A DNA stretch of 64,000 nt from PALSA-505 sp036501145 (GTDB lineage: Bacteria; Actinomycetota; Actinomycetes; Streptosporangiales; Streptosporangiaceae): NCBI GenBank assembly GCA_036501145.1, contig DASYAV010000127.1, positions 98,118-162,117 on the forward strand, read 5' to 3'. This document shows, one piece after another, positions 8,977-17,945 of this stretch. The notes below the pieces were generated by a model. It was not told the origin of the DNA and searched no databases. It saw only the letters and a program-made list of their open reading frames with translations. The position numbers were made by a program, and so were the translations under genes. Within the stretch, counting starts at the first letter, position 1. The number at the start of each line of letters is the position of its first letter.

Positions 8977-9309
8977 ACTCCCCTGCTAGGGGAGCACAGG
9001 ATCGGCAGTTAGGCAACCGAAAGACCGGGTCCCACCTAATACGTATCCGTTTAGTAGTTTCTGGAAAGTCCCGAGACCTGGAGGTACCCGCACCTAAGCG
9101 TGTGACCAGCGGCTTTCCCCGCGAATCATCCTATTTCACCTCCTACCGGATGAGCGCAGATGCCTCCTTATGGAAATTTGGCAAGTTGCCTTCATTTAGC
9201 AATGCTATTCAGTAGCTTGTACTCGAATTTTCTGCTCGGTGGGTAATCGCTGTACGCGGTTAGTAGTGCGTGAGTACGCGCGGTTTGAACGCGAAGATTG
9301 GACCATCGC
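8977..9309. other. 333-bp gap with lower GC; hairpin at 8978-8994
   Basis: No convincing gene is seen. The stretch is clearly richer in A/T than its surroundings and contains a perfect hairpin CTCCCC-TGCTA-GGGGAG (8978-8994) abutting the upstream ATG of the leftward gene. I also see a pyrimidine-rich block (CCTATTTCACCTCCTACC, about 9129-9146) that on the minus strand reads as a Shine-Dalgarno-like GGTAGGAGGTG, but no good ORF follows it. It presumably holds divergent promoters for the genes on each side. Confidence 0.35.
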
Positions 9310-9750
9310 ATGGCCATGGAGCGAGCGGCGCATCGCAAGCGGCACTCGGCGGGACCGGTGATCCGGGTGCTGTTCCCGGATCCGGTCCTGGCAGCTGCCC
9401 AGGCGGCGAGCACCCGGGCAGCGCGCGCCCAGGCGATGTCCCAGAAGACAGTGTCCCAGAAGAAGACCCGGCCAGCGGGGGCACCGCCAGCCGCCAGGAG
9501 GCGGCGCCGGTGGTTCCCGGGGCTGGGCATCCTGGCCAGCTGGCCGCTGGTCGCAGTCCTCGTCGCCCAGGCCGCGCTGACGCCGCGGCCCCTTGGCACC
9601 GGGCGGCCACGCGGCACCGTACGGGCCCTGGGTATGGGACTGTCTCTCGGCACGGGCCGGCCCCGCGGCGCCGGGCGGCACCGCCGGACCTGTCCCGGCC
9701 ACCGCGGCGTTCCGGCGTGGCATCTCCTCGCTGGCGCGGCCCGGCACTGA
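9310..9750 (+). CDS. Hypothetical Arg-rich protein with one membrane segment, possibly a truncated remnant
   Basis: 146 residues from ATG 9310. The first 95 codons have strong GC3 coding bias: an Arg/Ala-rich N-terminus, a cluster RRRRRW, and one hydrophobic helix (FPGLGILASWPLVAVLVAQA). Such a start is common in actinobacterial multi-pass glycosyltransferase-like proteins. After the helix the sequence becomes low-complexity Gly/Arg/Pro and no further helices follow, so this may be the 5' piece of a lost membrane protein. The 3' end runs into a 40-bp duplication. The function is unknown and the extent is uncertain. Confidence 0.35.
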   Translation: MAMERAAHRKRHSAGPVIRVLFPDPVLAAAQAASTRAARAQAMSQKTVSQKKTRPAGAPPAARRRRRWFPGLGILASWPLVAVLVAQAALTPRPLGTGRPRGTVRALGMGLSLGTGRPRGAGRHRRTCPGHRGVPAWHLLAGAARH

Positions 9751-9809
9751 CCGCCGGGCCGGTGACCAGGCTCGCGCGGCCCGGCGCTGACCGCCGGGCC
9801 GGTGATCAG
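9734..9809. repeat. Two-copy 40-bp-period direct repeat
   Basis: A 36-base unit beginning GCGCGGCCCGGC and ending CCGGTGAYCAG is present at 9734-9769 and 9774-9809, with only two differences. The right copy contains the TGA stop codon of the leftward SDR gene (9806-9808). This looks like a local tandem duplication of the SDR gene end, and it forms the last codons of the preceding rightward ORF. Confidence 0.7.
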
Positions 9810-10567
9810 AACTGCACGCCGCGGGTGAGTGCGCCGTCAACGAGCAGGTTGGCGCCGGTCACGAAGCTCGCCGCCGGGCTGGCCAGGAACACCGCGGCGC
9901 GCGCGATCTCCTCGGGCCTGGCCATCCGGCCTGTCGGGTTCAGCGCCAGCGCCTGGGCGAACAGATCCGGCACGTTCTGCTGGATGTTCTCCCACACCCC
10001 GCCGGGGAAGAACGTGTTGCCCGGCGACAGGCTGTTGGCCCGGATGCCCTTGGCCGCGAGCTGGTGGGCCAGCCCCTGGGTGTAGTGGATGACCGCCGCC
10101 TTGAACGTGCCGTAAGGCCCGGCCGCGAAGTCGATCTCCCGGCCGGACACGCTGGCGACGGTGACGATCGACGCCGCCTCGCTGCGCTCCAGGTACGGCA
10201 TCGCGGCGTTCACCAGACGCACCGTGTGCATCATGTCCACGTCGAAGCTGGCCTGCCAGTTGGCCGGCTCGTCCGGGATGGCCAGCGCGCTGACGTTGGC
10301 CACCACGATGTCCACGCCGCCGAGTTCTGCCGCACTGCTGGCCACCCACTGCTGCAGGGCCACCGCGTCCGCGACATCGACCGCCTGGCCCACCGCGACC
10401 CCGCCGCGGGCGGTCAGCGCCTCGGCGGTGGCGGAGACGTCACCCGCGGTGCGCGCGCAGAAGCCCACCGCGGCGCCCTCGGCGACCAGCGTTTCGCTGA
10501 TCGCCCGGCCGATCCCCTTGGTGCCGCCGGTCACCAGGGCACGCAGCCCCTTCAGCTCGAGATCCAT
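9806..10567 (-). CDS. Short-chain dehydrogenase/reductase
   Basis: 253 residues from ATG 10567; an ATG two codons upstream at 10573 is also possible. It is a classical SDR oxidoreductase: cofactor motif TGGTKGIG near the N-terminus, NVSALAI where NNAG is usual, active-site serine in VTVASVSGRE, YGTFK catalytic pair, and SPGNTFFPGG. The C-terminal FVTGANLLVDGALTRG is typical. The substrate is unknown. It is the last gene of a leftward three-gene operon with the amidase and hydroxyacid oxidase genes, so it probably handles a metabolite of the same pathway. Confidence 0.88.
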   Translation of the reverse strand: MDLELKGLRALVTGGTKGIGRAISETLVAEGAAVGFCARTAGDVSATAEALTARGGVAVGQAVDVADAVALQQWVASSAAELGGVDIVVANVSALAIPDEPANWQASFDVDMMHTVRLVNAAMPYLERSEAASIVTVASVSGREIDFAAGPYGTFKAAVIHYTQGLAHQLAAKGIRANSLSPGNTFFPGGVWENIQQNVPDLFAQALALNPTGRMARPEEIARAAVFLASPAASFVTGANLLVDGALTRGVQF

Positions 10568-10579
10568 CTGCACGTCCCC

Positions 10580-11578
10580 TTACTGCTGCACGGCCGTGGT
10601 GCGGAGCTGGTGGTGCATGCCCCGGTAGGCCTCCGCCGGGGGCAGCAGCGCCTTGGGCACCTTGGTCAGCGCGCTGTAGTTCGCGTCCACCACGTTGGCC
10701 AGCGGGGCCTCGCTGATCTGCGTCAGCAGCTGGTAGGCGTCCAGTTTGTCCAGCCCGTGCAGCTCGCCGAGCCAGGCCACCATGCCGGTCTGGCTGATCC
10801 GCCAGGCGTCTTCCAGCGGCCGGCTGGAGCCCACCACGATCAGGTGATCGTCGGTCTCGAGCCGGGGCCAGGCGGGCGCCCCGCCCTTGATCAGGTCCAC
10901 GACCAGGGTGACGTTCATCGCGCCCTCGACGGCGGTGCCGCACGCCTCGCCCTCGCCCTGCCGGTAGTGCCCGTCGCCCACCGAGAACAGCGCACCGGGC
11001 ACGTTGACGCCGAGGTAGCAGGTCGCCCCGGCGCGCATCTCCGGGGTGTCCATGTTGCCGCCGAACATGTCGGGGACCAGCGAGGAGCGCACCTCCCCGG
11101 CGGCCGGCGCGACCCCGACCGTGCCGAGCATGGGATCCATCGGCAGCTCCAGCCGCAGGTCGCTGGACTGGGCCTGGAAGCCGACCGTCCCCCGCTCGGT
11201 GTCCACCTCGTAGATCCAGGTCCGCTCGGGCAGCGGGTCCTGCAAGGTCGCGGTCCGGTCGGTGCTGGTCAGCCCGCCGAAGAACGGGATCGTGCTGGAC
11301 GCGCCCCAGGCCCGGGCTGGGGTCAGCTCGACGAAGTGCAGGGCCAGTGTGTCGCCCGGCTCGGCGCCCTCGACGTAGAACGGCCCGCTCTGCGGGTTCA
11401 CGAACGGCATGGTCAGCGCGGTGCTCGGCATGTCGCTGGTGGTGCGGAGATTGCCGCAGAACGCGTCGTCTGTCCACAGCCGGAGCATGGCCGGGGGCGT
11501 CACCTTCCGGACCGGTGCGACGCCGCCGAAGGTGAACGCGTACTGCTCACGCTCCGGGCGGAACTCGATGACTTCCAT
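10580..11578 (-). CDS. Acetamidase/formamidase family protein
   Basis: 332 residues of the acetamidase/formamidase (FmdA/AmdA) family, which hydrolyses short amides to acid and ammonia. Seen: FRPEREQYAFTFGG at the start, GPFYVEGAEPGDTLALHF, the central FGGNMDTPEM and SVGDGHYRQGEGEACGTAVE segments typical of the metal-binding core, and the VDANYSAL tail. It lies between an FMN hydroxyacid oxidase gene and an SDR gene with short gaps (6 and 28 bp), so all three are probably co-transcribed leftward. Confidence 0.9.
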   Translation of the reverse strand: MEVIEFRPEREQYAFTFGGVAPVRKVTPPAMLRLWTDDAFCGNLRTTSDMPSTALTMPFVNPQSGPFYVEGAEPGDTLALHFVELTPARAWGASSTIPFFGGLTSTDRTATLQDPLPERTWIYEVDTERGTVGFQAQSSDLRLELPMDPMLGTVGVAPAAGEVRSSLVPDMFGGNMDTPEMRAGATCYLGVNVPGALFSVGDGHYRQGEGEACGTAVEGAMNVTLVVDLIKGGAPAWPRLETDDHLIVVGSSRPLEDAWRISQTGMVAWLGELHGLDKLDAYQLLTQISEAPLANVVDANYSALTKVPKALLPPAEAYRGMHHQLRTTAVQQ

Positions 11579-11606
11579 GGCACTCCCGTTCCTCTTGGCT
11601 GGCGGC

Positions 11607-12833
11607 TCAGCCGCGCAGCGACACGTGCGACCGGTTCAGCTCGGCGGTGCTGCCGACTCCCAGCAGCTTCAAGTTACGGGTGATCTCATCGGCGAGGATG
11701 CCGATCGCCCGGGCCACACCCCGCTCGCCGCCGGCCATCAGGCCATAGAGCCAGGCCCGGCCGACCAGGCAGCCCTTCGCGCCCAGGGCCAGCGCGGCGA
11801 CCACGTCGCCGCCGTGCATAATGCCGGTGTCGAGCAGCACGTCGGCCTGGTCGCCGACGGCGTCGGCGATCGCGGGCAGCACCTCCAGGGTGCCGGCCAC
11901 CCGGTCCATCTGGCGGCCGCCGTGGCTGGACACCACGATCGCGTCGGCACCATGCCGCACCGCGGCCAGGGCGTCGGCCGGGGTCAGGATGCCCTTGATC
12001 ACCAGCGGGCCCGGCCAGGACGCCCGCAGCCATTCGATGTCGTCGTAGGTCACCGTCGGGTCGAACATCGAGTTGACCAGGTCGGCGACAGTGCCGCGCC
12101 ACTCGTTCAGGCTGGCGAAGCTCAGCGGCTCGGTGGTGAGCAGGTTGAACCACCAGCCGGGGTGCAGCGCCGCGTCCAGCACGGTGGACGGCTTGAGCGC
12201 GGGCGGCACGGTCAGCCCATTGCGGACGTCGCGCATCCGCGCGCCGGCCACGGCGGTGTCCACGGTCAGCACGAGTGCCTCGAACCCGGCCTCGCGGGCC
12301 CGCTCGATCAGGTCCTTGCCGGCCGCCCGGTCCCGCCACACGTACAGCTGGAACCACTTGTCCGCGCGGGGCGCCGCTGCGGCCAGTTCCTCGATCGAAG
12401 TGGTGCCCATGGTGGACAGCGCGAACGTCACCCCGGCCCGGTCGGCGGCGCGCACCGCCGCCCGCTCACCCTCGTGATGCATCATCCGGGTGAACCCGGT
12501 CGGGGCCAGCGCGAACGGCAGCGGCCAGCGCCTGCCCAGCACCGTCGTGCCAGGATCGGCGGTGCCCACGTCGTGCAGCACACTGGGATGGAATTCCACC
12601 CGGGCGAAGCACTGCCGGGCCCGGCGCAGGCTGGCCTCCTGCTCGGCGGCACCGTCGGCGTAGTCGAACACCGCCCGCGGCACCAGGCGCGCGGCGGCCG
12701 CCCGCAGATCCGCGATCGTGTGTGCCCGGCCGAGCCGCCGGGCGACCGGATCCAGCGGCACCCGCTCGGGCCGCAGCAACTGCTCGAACTCCGACCATCG
12801 CGGATAGCGCCTGCGCACCACTTGTCCGTCCAT
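11607..12833 (-). CDS. FMN-dependent alpha-hydroxyacid oxidase/dehydrogenase
   Basis: 408 residues from ATG 12833; ATG 12860 upstream would overlap the divergent gene region. It is a family member like L-lactate or mandelate dehydrogenase, oxidising (S)-2-hydroxyacids to 2-oxoacids. Features: FDYADGAAEQE near 65, FALAPTG for FMN phosphate, a QLYVWRDR strand, VLTVDTAVAGARMRDVRNG, the PLVIKGI lysine, and the catalytic SSHGGRQMD with the histidine and substrate-binding arginine. It heads the leftward operon with the amidase and SDR. The substrate cannot be read out. Confidence 0.9.
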   Translation of the reverse strand: MDGQVVRRRYPRWSEFEQLLRPERVPLDPVARRLGRAHTIADLRAAAARLVPRAVFDYADGAAEQEASLRRARQCFARVEFHPSVLHDVGTADPGTTVLGRRWPLPFALAPTGFTRMMHHEGERAAVRAADRAGVTFALSTMGTTSIEELAAAAPRADKWFQLYVWRDRAAGKDLIERAREAGFEALVLTVDTAVAGARMRDVRNGLTVPPALKPSTVLDAALHPGWWFNLLTTEPLSFASLNEWRGTVADLVNSMFDPTVTYDDIEWLRASWPGPLVIKGILTPADALAAVRHGADAIVVSSHGGRQMDRVAGTLEVLPAIADAVGDQADVLLDTGIMHGGDVVAALALGAKGCLVGRAWLYGLMAGGERGVARAIGILADEITRNLKLLGVGSTAELNRSHVSLRG

Positions 12834-12891
12834 CCTCTTGACGTGCTGCCAGTTTTGCATAGCGCCGGTTTCGGCTCAGACTCGTGTCAAG

Positions 12892-13737
12892 ATGCCTGTT
12901 CAGGTTGGCACCTCCGGCTGGCAGTACCGCGACTGGCGGGGCCTGCTGTACCCGCCCGGGCTCGGCCAGACCCGCTGGCTCGAGCACTACGCGCGGCACT
13001 TCGGCACGGTCGAGAACAACGGCTCCTTCTACCGGCTGCCCGCCCAGGCCACCTTCGCCGGATGGCGGGACCACACGCCGGACGGCTTCGTCATGGCGGT
13101 CAAGGCGAGCCGCTACCTCACCCACGTCAGGCGGCTGCGGGATCCGGACGAGCCGGTCGAGCGGCTGATCCGCGCGGCCGCCCCGCTCGGCGGCAGGCTC
13201 GGCCCTGTGCTGCTCCAGCTGCCACCCAGCCTGCCCGCCGACCCGGGGGCGCTGGACGGCTGCCTGGCCGCGTTCGCAAGGTTCCGGCTGGCCCCGGACG
13301 GCGAATTGATGCGCCCCGGCCAGCCCGGCGCGCGGGCCGCCCGGAGGATCCGCGTCGCGGTCGAGTTCCGGCACGACTCGTGGTGGGACGGCGAGACCGA
13401 GCGGGTGCTGGCACGGCACGGCGCCGCGCTGTGCTGGGCGGACCGGCACGGCCGGCCGGTCACGCCGCTGTGGCACACGGCCGGCTGGGGCTACCTGCGG
13501 TTCCACGAGGGTGCGGCGCAGCCGTGGCCCCGGTACGGCGAGCAGGCGCTGGGCAGCTGGGTGGAGCGGATCGCGGCCGGCCGGCCGGACGGGGCGGACC
13601 TGCTGGTCTACTTCAACAACGACCCGGGCGGCGCCGCGCTCTACGACGCTGCCACGTTCGCGTCGCTGGCCCGGCGGGCGGGCCGCACGGTCACCCCCAC
13701 CTGGGCGCCGGACGGCAGCGACCCGGCCAGGGTATGA
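12892..13737 (+). CDS. DUF72 domain-containing protein
   Basis: 281 residues from ATG 12892 (MPVQVGTSGWQYRDWRG), the conserved DUF72 start; the longer frame to 12838 would overlap the divergent oxidase gene. The TIM-barrel family motifs are present: RHFGTVENNGSFYRLP, FVMAVKASRYLTHVRRL, VLLQLPPS, VEFRHDSWW, WGYLRFHEG and LVYFNNDPGGAALYDA. The biochemical function is not established, though DUF72 genes often sit near DNA repair genes. It is followed after 7 bp by the Y-family polymerase gene, suggesting a common transcript. Confidence 0.9.
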   Translation: MPVQVGTSGWQYRDWRGLLYPPGLGQTRWLEHYARHFGTVENNGSFYRLPAQATFAGWRDHTPDGFVMAVKASRYLTHVRRLRDPDEPVERLIRAAAPLGGRLGPVLLQLPPSLPADPGALDGCLAAFARFRLAPDGELMRPGQPGARAARRIRVAVEFRHDSWWDGETERVLARHGAALCWADRHGRPVTPLWHTAGWGYLRFHEGAAQPWPRYGEQALGSWVERIAAGRPDGADLLVYFNNDPGGAALYDAATFASLARRAGRTVTPTWAPDGSDPARV

Positions 13738-13744
13738 CTGGAGG

Positions 13745-14833
13745 GTGCCTACCTGGGTGCTGCACATGGACCTGGACCAGTTCATCGCCGCGGTCGAGAT
13801 GCTGCGCCGTCCCGAGCTGCGCGGGCGGCCGGTCATCGTCGGCGGCGACGGCGACCCGGCCAAGCGCGGCGTGGTCAGCACCGCGTCGTATCCGGCGCGC
13901 GAGTTCGGCGTGCGGTCCGGCATGGCGCTGCGCACCGCGGCCCGGCGCTGCCCGGACGCGGTGTTCCTGCCGGTGGACGCCGAAGCCTACGAGGCCGTCT
14001 CGGCCGAGGTCATGGCGGAGCTGCGGGACACCGGGGCGGCGGTGGAGGTGCTCGGCTGGGACGAGGCGTTCCTCGGTGTGGACACCGGCGACCCCGAGGG
14101 GTTCGCCCGCGCCATGCAGCAGCGGATCCGGGCCCGCACCGAACTGGACTGCAGCGTCGGGATCGGCGAGAACAAGCTGCAGGCCAAGCTGGCCACCGGG
14201 TTCGGCAAGCCCGCCGGCGTGTTCCGGCTGACCTACGCGAACTGGGACGAGGTGCTCGGCCCGCGCGCCCCTGACGCGCTGTGGGGAATCGGGGTGAAGA
14301 CCGCCCGGAAGCTGGCCGGGCTCGGCATCGTCACCGTCAGGGAACTCGCGGCCGCCGACCCGGGTGCGCTGGCGGCCGAGTTCGGCCCGGTGACCGGGCC
14401 GTGGCTGGTGCTGCTGGCCCGCGGGCACGGCGAGCGGGAGGTGGACGCCGCCCCTTACGAGGCCCGCTCGCACGGCCGGGAGGTCACCTTCCAGCAGAAC
14501 ATCACCGACTGGGGGCAGGTGCCCGGCGAGGTGTCCCGGCTGGCCGGGCAGGTCGCCGGCGAGCTGGCCGGGCTGGGCCGCCCGGCCGTGCGGGTCGTGG
14601 TCAAGGTGCGCTACGCCCCGTTCATCACCCAGACGCACGGCCACCCGCTGGACGAGCCCACCGACGACGACGCCGCCATCACCGCCGCGGCGCTGGCCGC
14701 ACTGGGGCAGTTCACCGGCCGCCGGCCGGTCCGGCTGCTCGGGGTGCGCGCCGAGTTCGGGTCCACGGCGTTATCCGGCAAAATGAGCCACCGCCGTGAC
14801 CTTGCCCCGGGTCACAGAGGGCAGGATGGTGCC
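13745..14833 (+). CDS. dinB: DNA polymerase IV (Y family), no stop before the next gene
   Basis: Translesion polymerase, about 350 residues from GTG 13745. Palm metal site HMDLDQFIAAVE with steric-gate Phe, VSTASYPAREFGVRSGMALR fingers, second acidic site LGWDEAFLGVD, then SVGIGENKLQAKLATGFGKP, the HhH segment LWGIGVKTARKLAGLGI, and the little finger ending RPVRLLGVRAEFG, where such proteins normally stop. Here the frame stays open through about 25 further codons, including a rare TTA, straight into the S9 peptidase. The end given is arbitrary: base 14833 precedes the likely peptidase start. It could be made as a fusion. Confidence 0.85.
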
Positions 14834-16888
14834 GTGACGCATTTCCATGATCTTCAGGAGTACATGTCGGTCCCCCGGGTCGAAGCCCTGGCGCTGGCCC
14901 CGGACGGGAGCCGGCTCGTCGCCGCCGTCAAGGGTCTCGCACCGGACCGGACGACGTTCATGTCGGCGCTGTGGGAGATCGATCCGGCCGGCGAGCGGCC
15001 GCCGCACCGGCTGACCCGGTCCGCGGCGGGAGAGTCCAGCCCGGTCTTCCTGCCGGACGGGACGCTGCTGTTCGTCTCGTCCCGGCCGGATGCGGCCAAG
15101 GCTGACTCAGAGGACGCGGACGGGGAGAAGGACAAGCCCGCGCTGTGGGCGCTGCCCGCGGCCGGCGGCGAGGCCCGCCGGGTGGCCGGCCGCCCGGGCG
15201 GTGTCGGCGGCCCGGTGGTGGCCGGCCAGGCCGGCGCGGTCGTGTTCACCGCGGCCACGCTGCCCGGCGGCGCCGACGACGACGCGGGCCGGCGCAAGCA
15301 GCGCAGCAAGGCCGGGGTGTCGGCGATCCTGCACGACAGCCACCCGATCCGGTTCTGGGATCACCAGCTCGGCCCGGACGAGCCACGGCTGTTCCTGCTC
15401 GAGCCGGCCGCCCTCAGCGGCGCCGGGGCCGGGCCGCCCGAGGCCCAGGGAACTGCGGGCGGCGGCGCGGCGGCCCGCGACCTGACCCCGGAGCCCGGGC
15501 AGGCGCTGGTGGATCAGCGGGCCGAGCTGACGCCCGACGGCAGCACCGTGCTGACCGGCTGGCTGGTGCCGGACGGCCGCGGCGGGCAGCGCGCGGAGGT
15601 GGCCGCGATCGACTGCGCCACCGGCGCGCGGCGCACCCTGGTGGGCCGCGAGGACACCGACGTCTCCGGGCCGGTGGCCGGCCCGGACGGCCGCGCCGTC
15701 ATCTGCCGCGCGGAACGGCACGGCTCGCTGGCCGAGCCACCCCAGCCGACCCTGTGGCTGGTGCCGCTGGACGGCACAGCGCCCCGCGACCTGCTGCCCG
15801 AGCACGACCTGTGGCCGGGCCGGCCGGCCTGGTCACCGGACGCGGGGACGGTGTACTTCGCCGCCGACCAGCGCGGCCGGGCGCCGGTCTTCGCGCTGGA
15901 CCTGGCCACCGGCTCGGTGACCCGGCTGACCCAGGACGACGCCGCCTACGCCGACCTGGCCGTGGCCCCGGACGGGCGCACGCTGTACGCGCTGCGGTCC
16001 GCGATCGGCGCGCCGCCCGCGCCCGCCCGCATCGACACCGCGACCGGCCAGGTCACCGTGCTGCCCGCGCCAGGTGCGACGCTGCCGCTGCCGGGCCAGG
16101 TCACCGAGATCAGCGCGGCCGCGCCGGACGGCACCGACATCCGCGGCTGGCTGGTGCTGCCCGCCGGCGCGAGCGGTGACCACCCGGCGCCGCTGCTGCT
16201 GTGGGTGCACGGCGGCCCGTACTCCAGCTGGAACAGCTGGAGCTGGCGGTGGAACCCGTGGATCATGGCCGCGCACGGCTACGCGGTGCTGCTGCCGGAC
16301 CCGGCGCTGTCCACCGGCTACGGCCAGCAGCACATCCGGCGCGGCCACGGCCGGTGGGGCGAGGTCACGTTCGACGACGTGATGGCGATCACCGACGCGG
16401 CGGCCGGCCGGGACGACATCGACCAGTCCCGCACGGCGATGATGGGCGGGTCGTTCGGCGGCTACATGGCCAACTGGATCGCCGGGCACACCGACCGGTT
16501 CGACGCGATCGTGTCGCACGCCAGCCTGTGGAACTTCGACGCCATGGTCACCTCGGACGAGGGCTACTACTTCGCCAGGGAGTTCGGGGATCCCACCGAC
16601 CAGCCCGCGCTGTGGCAGGCCAACGACCCGTCCGAGCACGCGGCGAAGATCCGCACCCCGATGCTGGTGATCCACGGCGACCGGGACTACCGGGTGCCGA
16701 TCGGCAACGGGCTGTGGCTGTGGTGGGACCTGGTCCGCAACCAGGTGGAGGCCAAGTTCCTCTACTACCCGGACGAGAACCACTGGATCCTCACGCCGGG
16801 CAACGCCACCGCATGGTACGAGACCGTGCTCGCCTTCCTGGCCCAGCACGTGCTCGGTGAGGAGTGGCAGCGGCCGCAGCACGTCTGA
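14834..16888 (+). CDS. S9 family serine peptidase, second copy, in frame with dinB
   Basis: 684 residues from GTG 14834, which has an AGGA seven bases upstream. N-terminal propeller with repeated LAPDGSRLVAAV, FLPDGTLLFVSS and WSPDAGTVYFAA blades. C-terminal hydrolase: WVHGGPYSSWNSW, nucleophile MMGGSFGGYMANW, acid in HGDRDYRVP, histidine in DENHWILTPGN. It is a typical S9C-like cytoplasmic peptidase of normal length, so GTG 14834 is a natural start. The same frame runs uninterrupted from dinB at 13745, giving a potential product of 1,047 residues. Confidence 0.88.
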   Translation: MTHFHDLQEYMSVPRVEALALAPDGSRLVAAVKGLAPDRTTFMSALWEIDPAGERPPHRLTRSAAGESSPVFLPDGTLLFVSSRPDAAKADSEDADGEKDKPALWALPAAGGEARRVAGRPGGVGGPVVAGQAGAVVFTAATLPGGADDDAGRRKQRSKAGVSAILHDSHPIRFWDHQLGPDEPRLFLLEPAALSGAGAGPPEAQGTAGGGAAARDLTPEPGQALVDQRAELTPDGSTVLTGWLVPDGRGGQRAEVAAIDCATGARRTLVGREDTDVSGPVAGPDGRAVICRAERHGSLAEPPQPTLWLVPLDGTAPRDLLPEHDLWPGRPAWSPDAGTVYFAADQRGRAPVFALDLATGSVTRLTQDDAAYADLAVAPDGRTLYALRSAIGAPPAPARIDTATGQVTVLPAPGATLPLPGQVTEISAAAPDGTDIRGWLVLPAGASGDHPAPLLLWVHGGPYSSWNSWSWRWNPWIMAAHGYAVLLPDPALSTGYGQQHIRRGHGRWGEVTFDDVMAITDAAAGRDDIDQSRTAMMGGSFGGYMANWIAGHTDRFDAIVSHASLWNFDAMVTSDEGYYFAREFGDPTDQPALWQANDPSEHAAKIRTPMLVIHGDRDYRVPIGNGLWLWWDLVRNQVEAKFLYYPDENHWILTPGNATAWYETVLAFLAQHVLGEEWQRPQHV

Positions 16889-16934
16889 GGAGCGCCAGCG
16901 GTGCCGTGGCACCGGTGCCCGGGCACTGGCCGGG

Positions 16935-17945
16935 TCAGCCGGGCGGGCCGGGCTTGCGCACCTTCTTCGCCACCCGGTAACGCAGCCGCTGCCTGGCCAT
17001 CTCGCTGCGGCCGGACTGCTCGTTGTCCAGCGCCTGCTGCCGGGCCAAAGTCAGGTCGGCGTGCGTCAGCAGCCCGTTGGCCAGCAGGAACTCGGGCAGC
17101 TCGCGCGGGTGCCCGCGCTCGGACCAGATGAAGCCCTGCAGCAGCTTCTTGTAGTCAGAGACCGCGCCCTCGCCGCTCAGGTCCAGCGCGATGACCACGT
17201 CGGTCATCGGCACCGGCTGCGCTGCCGCGGCGCCGAGGATGAACTCCTGGTAGTGGTAGGCCATCGCCAGCCGTGCGGTGGGATTGCGGTCGAAGTACCG
17301 CCGTACCTGCGGCACCGCGTCGGGCCGGGGCTGGCTGCCGCGGCGGACCGGCGACCCGCTGGTGCGGACCCGCTCCTCCTGGGTGGCGGGCTGCTCGTGC
17401 CCGCGCGGCCGCGCCCCGCCGGTGTTCCGCACCGGCGCCTCCAGCCGCAGCGGCAGCACCCAGTGGCCGACGCTGATCAGCCACGGCCCCTCCTCCAGCA
17501 CCACCGGCAGCGTCTCGTAGTGCTGGGCCGGCGCCACCGGCAGCACCCGCTGGGCCGCGGTCCGCACCGTGCGGTGGTCCTGCCCGCTGTCGCTGGTGTG
17601 CGTGGCCAGGTAGACCCGGTGCGTCGGGTCCCGGCTGAACAGCTCCCAGCGGTGGTGCACGTAGCGCAGCCCGGCGCACCGCGGCGAGCGGTGCAGGGTG
17701 AGGTCGGCGTTGCCGGACAGCAGGCCGCGGTCCAGCCAGGTGATCTCGTCGGGCGGGCAGCTCAGCCAGGCGCCCCGGTGGGCCGACCAGATGAACAGGC
17801 GGCCCACCGCGGCATCCCCGCCACCGGGCGGCGGTGGCGGAGTCCCGTCTGGTTCATCCGGCTTCGCGATGCCTGCCAGAGTAATTCGTGATCGCGGCGA
17901 TCCGGGACTCGCGGGCCGCGACACGAGCGCCGGCGGCGTGGTCAC
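16935..17945 (-). CDS. Hypothetical protein coupled to FHA membrane protein
   Basis: 336 residues. GTG 17945 overlaps the stop of the upstream FHA gene by GTGA, which fixes the start and implies coupled translation. The N-terminal third after a Pro/Gly-rich linker (LFIWSAHRGAWLSCPPDEIT, then LTLHRSPRCAGLRYVHHRWE) resembles a degenerate ligand-binding beta fold. The C-terminal part is helical and charged (FIWSERGHPRELPEFLLANG, ending in KKVRKPGPPG). No family is recognised. The context suggests it partners the FHA protein in a phospho-signalling complex. Confidence 0.65.
   Translation of the reverse strand: MTTPPALVSRPASPGSPRSRITLAGIAKPDEPDGTPPPPPGGGDAAVGRLFIWSAHRGAWLSCPPDEITWLDRGLLSGNADLTLHRSPRCAGLRYVHHRWELFSRDPTHRVYLATHTSDSGQDHRTVRTAAQRVLPVAPAQHYETLPVVLEEGPWLISVGHWVLPLRLEAPVRNTGGARPRGHEQPATQEERVRTSGSPVRRGSQPRPDAVPQVRRYFDRNPTARLAMAYHYQEFILGAAAAQPVPMTDVVIALDLSGEGAVSDYKKLLQGFIWSERGHPRELPEFLLANGLLTHADLTLARQQALDNEQSGRSEMARQRLRYRVAKKVRKPGPPG

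Noticed and set aside
8990..9090. Possible cyclic-dinucleotide riboswitch (GGCAACCGAAAGACCGGGTC)
   Set aside because: I could not fit the required pairing of any known class on either strand, and no plausible target start follows. A covariance-model search would decide.
13511..13744. 5' extension of the dinB frame upstream of GTG 13745
   Set aside because: It is out of frame within the DUF72 gene and is Arg-rich shadow sequence; the polymerase starts naturally at PTWVLHMDLDQF.
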